Shown here piece by piece: positions 1 to 8,781 of a stretch of DNA of 32,290 bases (position 1 is its first letter; the number at the start of each line of letters is the position of its first letter). This stretch comes from CAZTLE01 sp964614415 (GTDB lineage Bacteria > Bacteroidota > Bacteroidia > Flavobacteriales > Flavobacteriaceae): positions 1-32,290 of the forward strand of contig CAZTLE010000016.1 in NCBI GenBank assembly GCA_964614415.1. Reading direction: 5' to 3'. The notes under the pieces are model-generated. The model was not told the origin of the DNA and searched no databases. It saw only the letters and a program-made list of their open reading frames with translations. The position numbers and the translations under genes were made by a program.

Positions 1-1184
1 TTCAGTATGAGATCCAACATTACGGTAAAATCCTGAATGCCAATCGTTCGTACTACCTAACCCGGACTCAGCCGCCGTTCTATTCGAGTATGATTCGCGA
101 GATTTTTGAAGTGACCGGTGACCGGCAATGGTTGCAGGAGCATCTTAAAACGGCGATCAGAGAATATCAAACCGTGTGGATGGTACCTGGAAAACGACTC
201 ACGGATCTGGGTTTGAACAGGTATTTGGCGGAAGGCATAGGCATTCCTCCCGAGTGCGAAGCGGGTCATTTTCATGCCGTACTGAAACCTATTGCCGAGA
301 AAGCCAACATACCGCTTGATGACTATGAAGCCGGATACGCGAACGGAACTATTGAAAATGCCGAACTGGATACCTATTTCGTTCATGACCGAACCGTACG
401 GGAATCTGGTCATGATACCTCATACCGACTGGAAGACCGTTGTGCAGATCTCATATTGGTTGAGCTGAACGCCATGCTCTACAAATACGAGATGGATTTC
501 GCGCAACTCATTGAGACCGAATTCTCTGATTCTTTTGAATACGAAGGACAGGTATACACTTCCGGATATTGGTATGCGAAGGCCGAAGAGAGAAGACGAC
601 TGGTCGACACCTATCTCTGGAACGAGCACGAAGGCATGTACTTCGATTGCTATCTGGATGGCGAACAACTGGATTTTGTCTCAGCAACGCTGTTCACCCT
701 ACTTTGGGCCGGGATGGCATCAGCCGAACAAGCGAAGGCCGTTGTACATACGGCTATTCCTAAATTGAAAGAGAAAGGTGGGATTGCCTCGTGCACAAGG
801 GCAAGCAGGGGAGAAGTGAATGAATCCCGTCCTCAAAGACAATGGGACTATCCAAACGGATGGGCCCCGCATCAAATGATGATCTGGCGTGGTCTGTTCA
901 ACTATGGATATGAAAACGAGGCACAGGAACTTATCTATCGCTGGTTATATATGATCACCCGCAATGCGGTGGATTATAACGGGACCATACCGGAAAAATA
1001 CGATGTTGTGGAAGCAACACACAAGGTCTTTGCTGAATACGGGAACGTGGGGACTCAGTTTGAATACATTACCAAAGAAGGTTTTGGTTGGATGAACGCC
1101 TCATATCAGTATGGCCTTTCCCTGTTAAAAAAAGAACTCAGAGAAGCACTTAACGAACTTAAAACACCGGAGGAGCTGTTTTAG
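1..1184 (+). CDS. alpha,alpha-trehalase (GH37), C-terminal part, 5' truncated by window edge
   Basis: Hydrolyses trehalose to two glucose molecules. The frame is open from base 3, so the true start lies upstream; the first ATG (position 90) is internal. The first visible codons encode NRSYYLTRTQPPF, which matches the GH37 signature preceding the catalytic region. Further in, RESGHDTS contains the Asp expected as general acid, QWDYPNGWAP (bases about 839-868) is the second GH37 signature, and GTQFEYITKEGFGW near the end carries the expected C-terminal Glu. About 393 residues are visible, roughly the last two-thirds of a typical family member. The stop is 8 bases before glpD, so the two genes probably share a transcript. 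Whether the enzyme is periplasmic or cytoplasmic cannot be seen because the N-terminus is missing. Confidence 0.93.
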   Translation, partial: QYEIQHYGKILNANRSYYLTRTQPPFYSSMIREIFEVTGDRQWLQEHLKTAIREYQTVWMVPGKRLTDLGLNRYLAEGIGIPPECEAGHFHAVLKPIAEKANIPLDDYEAGYANGTIENAELDTYFVHDRTVRESGHDTSYRLEDRCADLILVELNAMLYKYEMDFAQLIETEFSDSFEYEGQVYTSGYWYAKAEERRRLVDTYLWNEHEGMYFDCYLDGEQLDFVSATLFTLLWAGMASAEQAKAVVHTAIPKLKEKGGIASCTRASRGEVNESRPQRQWDYPNGWAPHQMMIWRGLFNYGYENEAQELIYRWLYMITRNAVDYNGTIPEKYDVVEATHKVFAEYGNVGTQFEYITKEGFGWMNASYQYGLSLLKKELREALNELKTPEELF

Positions 1185-1192
1185 CGAATTAT

Positions 1193-2758
1193 ATGAACCG
1201 CAAAGAAAACATTGAAAAATTGGATGGGTCCCAATGGGACTTTGTTGTTATAGGTGGTGGTGCCAGCGGATTGGGAGCGGCGGTTGATGCGGCTTCCCGC
1301 GGTTTTAGCACGTTGCTGTTGGAGAGCCATGATTTTGCGAAAGGCACTTCGAGCCGCAGTACCAAGCTGGTACATGGCGGGGTTCGGTACCTTGCCCAGG
1401 GAAACATAGGCCTCGTGAAAGACGCCTTGCGGGAGCGTGGCTTGTTGGCACGCAATGCGCGGCATTTGTTCCGAAATCAGGTATTCATAATTCCTTCGTA
1501 CAGTATTTGGAAAGGGATCTTCTATTGGTTTGGACTGAAGTTATACGATGTGCTATCAGGACGACTCAGCCTGGGCAAATCCCTTTGGGTAAGCAAGCGC
1601 ACGACCTGTGCATGGCTGCCATTGCTCAAACCCAGGAACCTGTCAAATGGAATTGCCTACCGGGACGGACAGTTCGACGATGCCCGTTTGGCGATCAATT
1701 TAGCACGAACAGCAGAAGAGCAAGGCGCGACTGTGGTGAACTATACTAAGGTTGTAGGCCTTCTGAAGGATGAAAGCGGAACTGTGAACGGTGTTGTGGC
1801 CAGGGATATGGAAACCGGCCAGGAATATGAAGTGCGGGCTCGTGCCGTAATCAACGCTACAGGGGTATTTTCGAACAAGATATTGAAGCTCGACAGCAAG
1901 GCACCGGATGATATTCGGGTGGTACCCAGCCAGGGAATTCACCTCGTACTGGACGCCTCTTTCCTCAATAGTGAGAAAGCCCTTATGATCCCTAAAACAA
2001 CCGATGGCCGGGTACTCTTTGCCATTCCCTGGTACGGCAAAGTAGTCGTTGGAACTACCGATACCCAGGTCAAGAAAACCGAGTATGAACCACTTCCACT
2101 AAGTGATGAGATCGATTTCATCCTGGCCAATGTATCGAGGTACTTAACCCGTACACCGGACCGCAGTGATATCAAGTCGGTGTTTGTGGGACTGCGCCCG
2201 TTGGTGGCGTCAAAAGAAGACAGAAAGAACACCAAAGAAATATCCAGAGGGCATAGAATATTGGTGTCAGGCAGCAAGCTGATCTCCATCCTTGGAGGTA
2301 AATGGACCACCTATCGAAAAATGGCCGAACAGGTAGTGGACAAAGCCCTTGAAGTACATCAGATAACCTCGGAGCCATCCCGTACTCACAACCTTGAAAT
2401 TCACGGGAATGTTCCCAAAGGCAAGGAATTGGATGCCGATCTCTCCGAATACGGTTCAGATGCGGCAGTGGTAAGGGCAATTTGGGCTGAAGACACGCGG
2501 AATAAGGAACGAATTCATCCCGAGTACCCCTTTACGCTTGGACAGGTGATCTTTAGCGTTCGCTTCGAAATGGCCCGGACGGTAGAGGATATTTTGGCCC
2601 GGAGGACTCGATTGTTGTTCCTGGATGCCAGAGCCGCACGTTCCAGTGCCCGTAAAGTGGCCCTTATTCTGGCGGAAGAACTGGATCGTACGAATGACTG
2701 GGTTGATGAACAGGAGAACACTTTTACCGAGTTGACCCAGCGATACTTACTTGAATAA
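1193..2758 (+). CDS. glpD: aerobic glycerol-3-phosphate dehydrogenase (FAD, quinone-linked)
   Basis: Oxidises sn-glycerol-3-phosphate to dihydroxyacetone phosphate and passes electrons to the quinone pool at the inner membrane. The 521-residue product has the Rossmann FAD motif VVIGGGASGLGAA at about residues 18-30. It is followed by the family signature FAKGTSSRSTKLVHGGVRYL at about 48-67. A C-terminal GlpD cap region follows the FAD domain. Length fits bacterial GlpD. The ATG lies 8 bases after the trehalase stop and the gene ends 10 bases before the chosen glpK ATG, so trehalase, glpD and glpK look co-transcribed. No glycerol facilitator gene is visible; it may lie outside the window. Confidence 0.96.
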   Translation: MNRKENIEKLDGSQWDFVVIGGGASGLGAAVDAASRGFSTLLLESHDFAKGTSSRSTKLVHGGVRYLAQGNIGLVKDALRERGLLARNARHLFRNQVFIIPSYSIWKGIFYWFGLKLYDVLSGRLSLGKSLWVSKRTTCAWLPLLKPRNLSNGIAYRDGQFDDARLAINLARTAEEQGATVVNYTKVVGLLKDESGTVNGVVARDMETGQEYEVRARAVINATGVFSNKILKLDSKAPDDIRVVPSQGIHLVLDASFLNSEKALMIPKTTDGRVLFAIPWYGKVVVGTTDTQVKKTEYEPLPLSDEIDFILANVSRYLTRTPDRSDIKSVFVGLRPLVASKEDRKNTKEISRGHRILVSGSKLISILGGKWTTYRKMAEQVVDKALEVHQITSEPSRTHNLEIHGNVPKGKELDADLSEYGSDAAVVRAIWAEDTRNKERIHPEYPFTLGQVIFSVRFEMARTVEDILARRTRLLFLDARAARSSARKVALILAEELDRTNDWVDEQENTFTELTQRYLLE

Positions 2759-2768
2759 AAGAGCAATT

Positions 2769-4268
2769 ATGAAGGGAAAATATATCATGGCTTTGGATCA
2801 GGGAACCACGTCTTCCAGGACCATTCTCTTTGACTCAAATGGAGAAATAGCATCCGTTGGGCAGCAGGATTTTGAACAGATATTTCCGAAGCCGGGATGG
2901 GTAGAGCACGATGCTAACGAGATCTGGACCTCTCAATTGAAGACCATTGAACTTGCTATGGAGAAGGCCGGGATTTCTTCCGAAGATATTGCTGCTTTAG
3001 GAATTACCAATCAGCGCGAAACCACAGTGGTTTGGGATCGGGAGACAGGAGAGCCGGTGGGCAATGCGATCGTGTGGCAGGACCGGAGAACCGCTTCCTA
3101 TTGCGATCAGTTAAAAGATGACGGACTCACCCAAATGGTACGTCAGAAGACCGGATTGATCATAGACGCATATTTTTCTGCAACCAAGGTAAAGTGGATA
3201 CTGGATCATGAGGACAGCGATAGGGAAAAAGCCGGTTCAGGAAAACTCTGCTTCGGAACGATAGACTCCTGGTTGGTTTGGAAACTTACCGGTGGAGCAG
3301 TCCATATTACTGATGTTTCCAATGCAAGTCGCACCATGCTTTTTAATATCCATACGCAGGAATGGGATGAAGAACTTCTCAGGTTATTCGATATTCCGAA
3401 GGCTATGCTGCCAAAGGTGGTAGATAGTAGTGAAATCGTAGGCGAAGTTGCCGTGGATTCCGCAGCGAAAGGACTCCCGATAGCCGGGATAGCAGGGGAT
3501 CAGCAGGCCGCCCTGTTCGGACAACTTTGCACCAAAGAAGGTATGGTGAAGAATACCTATGGAACCGGGTGCTTCTTGTTGATGAATACCGGTGATGAAG
3601 CAGTGTCTTCACACGCAAATTTGCTCACTACTATTGCCTGGCGAATCAATGGACAGACTACCTACGCATTGGAAGGAAGTGTTTTTGTAGGTGGTGCAGC
3701 CGTGCAATGGATTCGTGACGGACTACATTTAATAAAAGATGCTCCTGAAATTGAAGAGCTCGCTAAGAGTGTTCCCGATAATGGAGGTGTCTATTTCGTT
3801 CCGGCGCTGACCGGTCTGGGAGCACCGTATTGGGATCCGTATGCACGTGGCGGGATATTCGGACTCACAAGGGGGACAACACAAGGCCACATAGCCAGGG
3901 CTACACTTGAAGGAATTGCCTTCCAGGTATACGATATTGTAAAGGCTATGGAAAGTGACTCCGGGGCAGAAACTACAGAACTGCGGGTGGATGGAGGCGC
4001 TGCTGCGAATAACGTGATGCTTCAGTTTCAGTCGGATCTCTTTGGATGCGATGTGATTCGCCCTAAAACACTGGAAACAACCGCGTTGGGTGCTGCCTAT
4101 CTGGCGGGTCTGGCCGTTGGGTACTGGGAGAGCCTGGAAGCGCTCAGCGAACAATGGTCTGAGGATACGCGTTTCAGGCCAACGGCAAGTCGCGATGAAG
4201 TACAGGGTCAAATAGATCTGTGGCATCGGGCTGTGGAGCGAAGCAAAGAATGGCTTTCGGAAGAGTAA
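2769..4268 (+). CDS. glpK: glycerol kinase
   Basis: Phosphorylates glycerol with ATP to give glycerol-3-phosphate, the substrate of the adjacent GlpD. The N-terminal ATPase motif MALDQGTTSSR, the HDANEIW region, DAYFSATKVKWIL, AGDQQAALFGQ and the second FGGY signature around NTYGTGCFLLMNTG are all present in order. I start it at ATG 2769 (499 residues). The frame also has a TTG at 2751 that would overlap the end of glpD, but the six residues it adds lie before the conserved N-terminus, so it is less likely. Length matches the family. A promoter-like sequence for pyrD lies about 45 bases after the stop; no clear terminator is seen between them. Confidence 0.96.
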   Translation: MKGKYIMALDQGTTSSRTILFDSNGEIASVGQQDFEQIFPKPGWVEHDANEIWTSQLKTIELAMEKAGISSEDIAALGITNQRETTVVWDRETGEPVGNAIVWQDRRTASYCDQLKDDGLTQMVRQKTGLIIDAYFSATKVKWILDHEDSDREKAGSGKLCFGTIDSWLVWKLTGGAVHITDVSNASRTMLFNIHTQEWDEELLRLFDIPKAMLPKVVDSSEIVGEVAVDSAAKGLPIAGIAGDQQAALFGQLCTKEGMVKNTYGTGCFLLMNTGDEAVSSHANLLTTIAWRINGQTTYALEGSVFVGGAAVQWIRDGLHLIKDAPEIEELAKSVPDNGGVYFVPALTGLGAPYWDPYARGGIFGLTRGTTQGHIARATLEGIAFQVYDIVKAMESDSGAETTELRVDGGAAANNVMLQFQSDLFGCDVIRPKTLETTALGAAYLAGLAVGYWESLEALSEQWSEDTRFRPTASRDEVQGQIDLWHRAVERSKEWLSEE

Positions 4269-4313
4269 CATCTCTTTTTTAGCTATTTGCAATGTGGGCT
4301 CATAGGGTATTTG

Positions 4314-4321
4314 TATTTTTG
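4314..4321 (+). promoter_or_regulatory. -7 promoter element (TATTTTTG) of pyrD
   Basis: TATTTTTG matches the Bacteroidota -7 consensus TAnnTTTG. A possible -33 TTTG sits at 4286-4289, 24 bases upstream, slightly longer than usual spacing. The probable ATG is only 10 or 16 bases after the element, so the mRNA leader would be very short. Confidence 0.5.
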
Positions 4322-4337
4322 CCGCAGCATTATGGGC

Positions 4338-5354
4338 ATGTATAAATCAGTTCTAAGACCACTTCTTTTTCGCATCGATCCCGAGCGAATTCACCACACC
4401 ACTTTTTCGGCTATTCGATTTCTAAACAAACTGGGCCTGGGAGGCGTATTCCGATCGATGTATCACGTAAAACATCCTTCCCTGGAGCGCAAGCTGTTCG
4501 GACTTACTTTCCCAAATCCTGTGGGCCTGGCTGCCGGATTCGACAAAGATGCCAAACTGTACAGGGAGCTTTCTCATTTCGGTTTCGGATTTATAGAAAT
4601 TGGGACTTTAACCCCGAAATCGCAACCGGGAAATCCCAAAAAACGACTTTTTCGCTTACCTAATGATTCTGCGCTTATAAACCGTATGGGCTTTAATAAC
4701 GGCGGGGTGGAAGCTGCCGTGGAACGACTTAAGAAAAACCAGGGTCGCGTGCTAATTGGGGGAAACATAGGCAAGAACAAAGTAACACCCAATGAGGAGG
4801 CGGTTTCAGACTACCTCATATGTTTTGATGCTTTATTTGATCATGTGGACTATTTTGTAGTGAACGTGAGTTCGCCCAATACACCTAATCTAAGAGCACT
4901 TCAGGATAAAGAACCGCTTACACGCCTGTTACACACACTACAGGAGAAGAACAGATCGAAAAGTTCACCTAAGCCTATACTGCTGAAAATAGCTCCCGAC
5001 CTGAGTAATGATCAGTTGCTGGATATTATAGAGATTGTTTCCGAAACCGGTATTGACGGAGTAATAGCCACTAATACCACAATTTCCCGGGAAGGACTTA
5101 CTTCAGAGAATAAAGAGGAGCAGGGGGGATTAAGTGGAAAGCCTTTGACAAAAAGATCCACGGAAGTGATACGTTTCCTATCGGAAAACAGCAACAAAGC
5201 TTTCCCCATTATTGGAGTAGGAGGGATTCACTCGGTCGAGGATGCGCTGGAAAAATTAGAAGCCGGCGCTAGCTTGATTCAGCTGTACACCGGCTTCATT
5301 TATGAGGGACCAAAGTTGATCAGGGAGATTAACAGGGCGCTCGTTAGATCCTGA
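4338..5354 (+). CDS. pyrD: dihydroorotate dehydrogenase, class 2 (quinone)
   Basis: Oxidises dihydroorotate to orotate in UMP synthesis, with quinone as acceptor, on the inner membrane face. The N-terminal amphipathic stretch MYKSVLRPLLFRIDPERIHH is typical of class 2 enzymes. FPNPVGLAAGFDKDA and GFIEIGTLTPKSQPGNPKKR follow as FMN-site motifs. The catalytic Ser is in NVSSPNTPNLR, and GVIATNTT and IGVGGIHS mark the phosphate-binding end. I start at ATG 4338 (338 residues); ATG 4332 is equally in frame and adds two residues. The frame extends back to TTG 4287, but that lies upstream of the promoter-like element and encodes a non-conserved tail. The 3' end overlaps the convergent spondin gene by 11 bases. 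Confidence 0.95.
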   Translation: MYKSVLRPLLFRIDPERIHHTTFSAIRFLNKLGLGGVFRSMYHVKHPSLERKLFGLTFPNPVGLAAGFDKDAKLYRELSHFGFGFIEIGTLTPKSQPGNPKKRLFRLPNDSALINRMGFNNGGVEAAVERLKKNQGRVLIGGNIGKNKVTPNEEAVSDYLICFDALFDHVDYFVVNVSSPNTPNLRALQDKEPLTRLLHTLQEKNRSKSSPKPILLKIAPDLSNDQLLDIIEIVSETGIDGVIATNTTISREGLTSENKEEQGGLSGKPLTKRSTEVIRFLSENSNKAFPIIGVGGIHSVEDALEKLEAGASLIQLYTGFIYEGPKLIREINRALVRS

Positions 5355-6252
5355 CCAACCTTTTAATGGTCTCACGATTGTTGGTATCCTGGATTTTCAC
5401 CAGGTATACACCACTAGCAATTGTACCTAGGTCAAGGGTTATTTCATTGTTATTTATGTTCTGTAAAGCCATAACGCGCTGGCCTATGGCGTTGTAGACC
5501 TCTACGTTAGCCATAGAACTTCTGCTGCTAAGGGTTGTCGTTGATTGTGCCGGATTGGGGAACATGGAAATAGTAAGACCTAACTGTTCGTCATCAATAC
5601 CCAATACACTTTCAAGAGTAACGGTGAGTGTTCCTACCTTATCCGAAGAGAAGGGTGCAACCCCCTGTAGATTACTGATAGGCTCATGCGGAGTTACGTC
5701 GGCATTGGCTGAATTATAGTGTGTTCCACTATCGGTACCGGCATCATAGGGATACAGGTCGATTACGATTTCATCCTTCCAGTTGCCACCACCATCAAGT
5801 AATTCAACGCTGTTCACAGCAATCATCCAGTCAGGGCTGGGTGCGATCATGGAAACCAGAGTTAATAATGGATGTTCTTCTGTAGTACTTATATCCGAGA
5901 TTACCACCTGTCCCAAAGCTGTTCCAAGGGCATCTCCGTCAATAAGGTTGTTGGCGTATCCGGAACCGATCGCGCTATTTACTTCAGCAAAGAATTGCGT
6001 ATTGACTCCCAGTTCGGCTACGTCTTCGATACCCTGGGTAGCAATGCCTCCCATTTCCAGAAAAGTGACATTGTCATTATGTGTTGCCCCTACCAGCTTA
6101 GACCAGTGGGCGTCTCCGGGGAAGCTTCCGTCCGGGTGCGTGGCGTTAGACCAGTTACTGTCGAAGGTAACAGTATAAGTCGCTGTTGACTGTCCGTAGG
6201 ACAGGCCAAAAATCAAAACAACAAGTAGGTTGAAAAGTAGTTTTTGCTTCAT
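5344..6252 (-). CDS. secreted Spondin_N-domain protein with T9SS sorting domain
   Basis: A 302-residue exported protein. Residues 1-20 form a signal peptide (LLFNLLVVLIFGLSYG). Residues about 25-200 resemble the F-spondin N-terminal domain: YTVTFDSNWSNATHP, PGDAHWSKLVGATH, then SMIAPSPDWMIAVNSVEL and LYPYDAGTDSGTHY, hallmark strings of that fold. Residues about 228-302 are a type A T9SS C-terminal sorting domain (ISMFPNPAQ, VEVYNAIGQRV, ending IKRLVRI), so the product is probably carried across the outer membrane and released or anchored. The gene stands alone, convergent with pyrD and divergent from mvaB. In animals spondin domains bind matrix or membranes; the bacterial role is unknown. Adhesion is a guess. 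Confidence 0.88.
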   Translation of the reverse strand: MKQKLLFNLLVVLIFGLSYGQSTATYTVTFDSNWSNATHPDGSFPGDAHWSKLVGATHNDNVTFLEMGGIATQGIEDVAELGVNTQFFAEVNSAIGSGYANNLIDGDALGTALGQVVISDISTTEEHPLLTLVSMIAPSPDWMIAVNSVELLDGGGNWKDEIVIDLYPYDAGTDSGTHYNSANADVTPHEPISNLQGVAPFSSDKVGTLTVTLESVLGIDDEQLGLTISMFPNPAQSTTTLSSRSSMANVEVYNAIGQRVMALQNINNNEITLDLGTIASGVYLVKIQDTNNRETIKRLVRI

Positions 6253-6377
6253 TTGGTGTTGGTTTATACAAGGAGTGTCGCAAACTTTTCGTATTCCTTA
6301 CGTCCGGATTACTTTTTTTTTCGTGTTATTTCAGGAAGACGATTAAGGCGTGCATCGGAATTTATATCTTTACAGGG

Positions 6378-7241
6378 ATGCAAAGCGTGAAGCTCATAGA
6401 ATGTCCCAGAGATGCCATGCAGGGGATACGAGATTGGATCCCAACCCATGAAAAAGTACAGTATATCCAGTCGATCTTACGATGTGGGTTTGATACGGTT
6501 GACTTCGGAAGTTTTGTTTCTCCAAAGGCTATTCCCCAGATGAAGGACACGGCGGAAGTACTTGCCGGTTTGGACCTTTCCGCCACTAAGAGCAAATTAC
6601 TGGCGATTGTCGCCAATGTCCGGGGTGCCCAGGATGCCTTAACCCATCCGGAGATAGATTACCTGGGATATCCCTTTTCGATCTCTGAAAACTTCCAGAT
6701 GCGGAATACGCACAAAACCATAGCCCAATCGATTGATATCCTGCAGGAAATATTGAATCTGGCCGATGCGAAGGGTAAGGAAGTGGTGGCTTATTTGTCT
6801 ATGGGCTTTGGAAATCCATACGGAGATCCGTGGAATGTGGATATTGTGGGGCAATGGACCGAAAAACTCTCAGGCATGGGAGTGAAGATACTTTCCCTAA
6901 GTGATACCGTTGGAAGCTCCAATCCGGAGGTGATCACCTACCTGTATTCGAATCTTATTCCGAGGTATCCGCATATTGAATTTGGGGCTCACCTGCATAC
7001 AACGCCTACCAGTTGGCATGAAAAAGTGCACGCAGCCTATGAAGCGGGTTGCACACGGTTTGACGGCGCCATTCAGGGGTTTGGTGGATGTCCTATGGCT
7101 AAGGATGAATTAACGGGTAATATGCCTACTGAGAAGATGATCAGCTACTTTACGGCTGCAAAAGCCGAGATCAATATCAACACCATGTCATTTGAAAGCG
7201 CACACAATGAAGCCACGAAAATCTTTACAAAATACCATTAA
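6378..7241 (+). CDS. mvaB: hydroxymethylglutaryl-CoA lyase
   Basis: Cleaves HMG-CoA to acetoacetate and acetyl-CoA, the last step of leucine breakdown; cytoplasmic. The 287-residue product has the TIM-barrel lyase motifs: ECPRDAMQG at 8-16 (catalytic Arg11, Asp12), HLH at 205-207 (metal ligands), and QGFGGCPMAKDELTGNMPTE at 233-252 containing the active-site Cys loop. Length fits the bacterial enzyme. The ATG at 6378 follows an imperfect -7 element, TATCTTTA at 6365-6372, so the leader would be about 5 bases or less. Its last 35 bases overlap the next gene. No other leucine-pathway gene is present, so a physiological link to its neighbours is not evident. Confidence 0.93.
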   Translation: MQSVKLIECPRDAMQGIRDWIPTHEKVQYIQSILRCGFDTVDFGSFVSPKAIPQMKDTAEVLAGLDLSATKSKLLAIVANVRGAQDALTHPEIDYLGYPFSISENFQMRNTHKTIAQSIDILQEILNLADAKGKEVVAYLSMGFGNPYGDPWNVDIVGQWTEKLSGMGVKILSLSDTVGSSNPEVITYLYSNLIPRYPHIEFGAHLHTTPTSWHEKVHAAYEAGCTRFDGAIQGFGGCPMAKDELTGNMPTEKMISYFTAAKAEININTMSFESAHNEATKIFTKYH

Positions 7242-8772
7242 GACCCTGCTGTTGGCAGGGATTTCTGTGTTTTTTCTGGCAGGATGCTCTGCCACTAAAA
7301 CTCCAACGAATCAGGGAGCAGACGGAATTGTCACGTTTAAGTTCATTCAACTGAACGATGTCTATGAGATTGCGCCCCTAAGCGGGGGAAAGATCGGGGG
7401 CATGGAACGCGTGGCCTATGTGAGAGATTCCATTAAAGCTCAAAATCCAAATACATTTATGTTTTTGGCGGGAGATTTTCTGAACCCATCGCTACTGGGA
7501 ACCGTTAAATATCAGGGGGAACGCATTCGGGGGAAGCAAATGATCGAGGTTATGAACGCTATGGGCTTTGACCTGGTGACTTTTGGGAATCATGAATTTG
7601 ATATAGGCAAAGAGCCACTCCAACAGCGACTTAACGAGTCTACTTTCCAATGGATGTCCTGCAATGTGAAAGAAGTAACTGAAAATGGGAACCGTCCCTA
7701 TCGTATTCAAAGGGATATTGGCGATGTAGCTATTCCGGCTTCACTGGTTCAGCGCGTTGCCGAAACAGATGGAGATCAGATCACGATCGGATTCGTAGGT
7801 TCCACGATACCATCAAATCCTCAAGACTTTGTGCATTACGATGACATCTATACAAGCGTTGAAAAGGTAAACAACGAATTGAAGCAAAACGGGGTGGACA
7901 TTGTATTTGGATTAACGCATCTTGAAATTGAGCAGGATTCCGAGTTGGCCAGGCGAATTCCCGATATCCCATTTATCATGGGAGGACATGAACATCACAA
8001 TATGCGGGTTGAGGTGGGGAACTCTGTTATTACAAAGGCCGATGCTAACGCCAAAACCATCTACATTCACACACTTACGTATAATATGAACACCAAGTAC
8101 CTTAAGATCGATTCTCATCTTATGCCGATTGATGAGACCGTACCGTCCGATCCTGAGGTTAAGGCCATCGTAGACCGATGGAATGAAGTGTTGCTTACCG
8201 AAATACAATCGGTGGTGTCCGATCCGAATGAGGTGATCTATAAGACAAAGATCCCTTTGGATGGCACCGACAGTGCCAGTAGGGGTGTTCAAACCAATCT
8301 GGGGGCTATCATAACACATGCTATGGCAATTGCCTTTGATACCCCTGCTGAAGCGGCGCTGGTGAATGGTGGCTCGATTCGCATTGATGATATGCTGGCG
8401 GGTGACGTGACCAGTCTGGACATTTTCAGGGTGCTTCCTTTTGGAGGACATGTGGTGAAAGTGGATATTAAAGGCGACCTTCTCATTAAGGTACTCGATT
8501 ACGGTAAAAGCCAGGGTGGTAACGGGGCCTATTTGCAGCGGTATAATTTCATGCAGGACGGAAAAGGCTCCTGGCTTATAGGTCAGAAACGCATTGAAGA
8601 CGGCGGAACATACAATGTCGCTTTGAGCGATTTCCTGTTAAAGGGGTTTGATATCCCGTTTCTAACACCTGAGAATCCTGGGGTGTTAAATGTATATGAA
8701 CCTACGGTTAACGAACCGGCCAGTGATATTCGTAAAGCAGTAATTGATTATATTAAGACATTGACCGAATAA
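7207..8772 (+). CDS. 5'-nucleotidase/UshA-family metallophosphoesterase lipoprotein
   Basis: Predicted periplasmic or outer-membrane enzyme that removes phosphate from nucleotides or related esters. From ATG 7207 the product has 521 residues. A lipoprotein signal ends in FFLAGC with Cys27. The dimetal phosphoesterase motifs follow in order: LND at 49-51, AGD at 88-90, GNHEFD at 127-132, GLTHL at 235-239 and GGHEHH at 259-264. The C-terminal 5_nucleotid_C region contains NLGAIITHAM, LVNGGSIR and FRVLPFGGHVV, which bind the nucleoside in UshA. TTG 7192 is in frame but lies before the signal peptide and is not needed. It overlaps mvaB by 35 bases and ends 9 bases before the YitT gene. Substrate is unproven. 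Confidence 0.92.
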   Translation: MKPRKSLQNTIKTLLLAGISVFFLAGCSATKTPTNQGADGIVTFKFIQLNDVYEIAPLSGGKIGGMERVAYVRDSIKAQNPNTFMFLAGDFLNPSLLGTVKYQGERIRGKQMIEVMNAMGFDLVTFGNHEFDIGKEPLQQRLNESTFQWMSCNVKEVTENGNRPYRIQRDIGDVAIPASLVQRVAETDGDQITIGFVGSTIPSNPQDFVHYDDIYTSVEKVNNELKQNGVDIVFGLTHLEIEQDSELARRIPDIPFIMGGHEHHNMRVEVGNSVITKADANAKTIYIHTLTYNMNTKYLKIDSHLMPIDETVPSDPEVKAIVDRWNEVLLTEIQSVVSDPNEVIYKTKIPLDGTDSASRGVQTNLGAIITHAMAIAFDTPAEAALVNGGSIRIDDMLAGDVTSLDIFRVLPFGGHVVKVDIKGDLLIKVLDYGKSQGGNGAYLQRYNFMQDGKGSWLIGQKRIEDGGTYNVALSDFLLKGFDIPFLTPENPGVLNVYEPTVNEPASDIRKAVIDYIKTLTE

Positions 8773-8781
8773 CAAATACCT

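Noticed and set aside
3729..4292. 187-codon minus-strand open frame opposite glpK
   Set aside because: It is antisense to the FGGY C-terminal domain, Cys-rich and irregular in composition, and resembles no family I know.
7912..8451. 179-codon minus-strand open frame inside the 5'-nucleotidase gene
   Set aside because: It lies wholly antisense to a gene with complete catalytic motifs and shows no recognisable domain or start signal.
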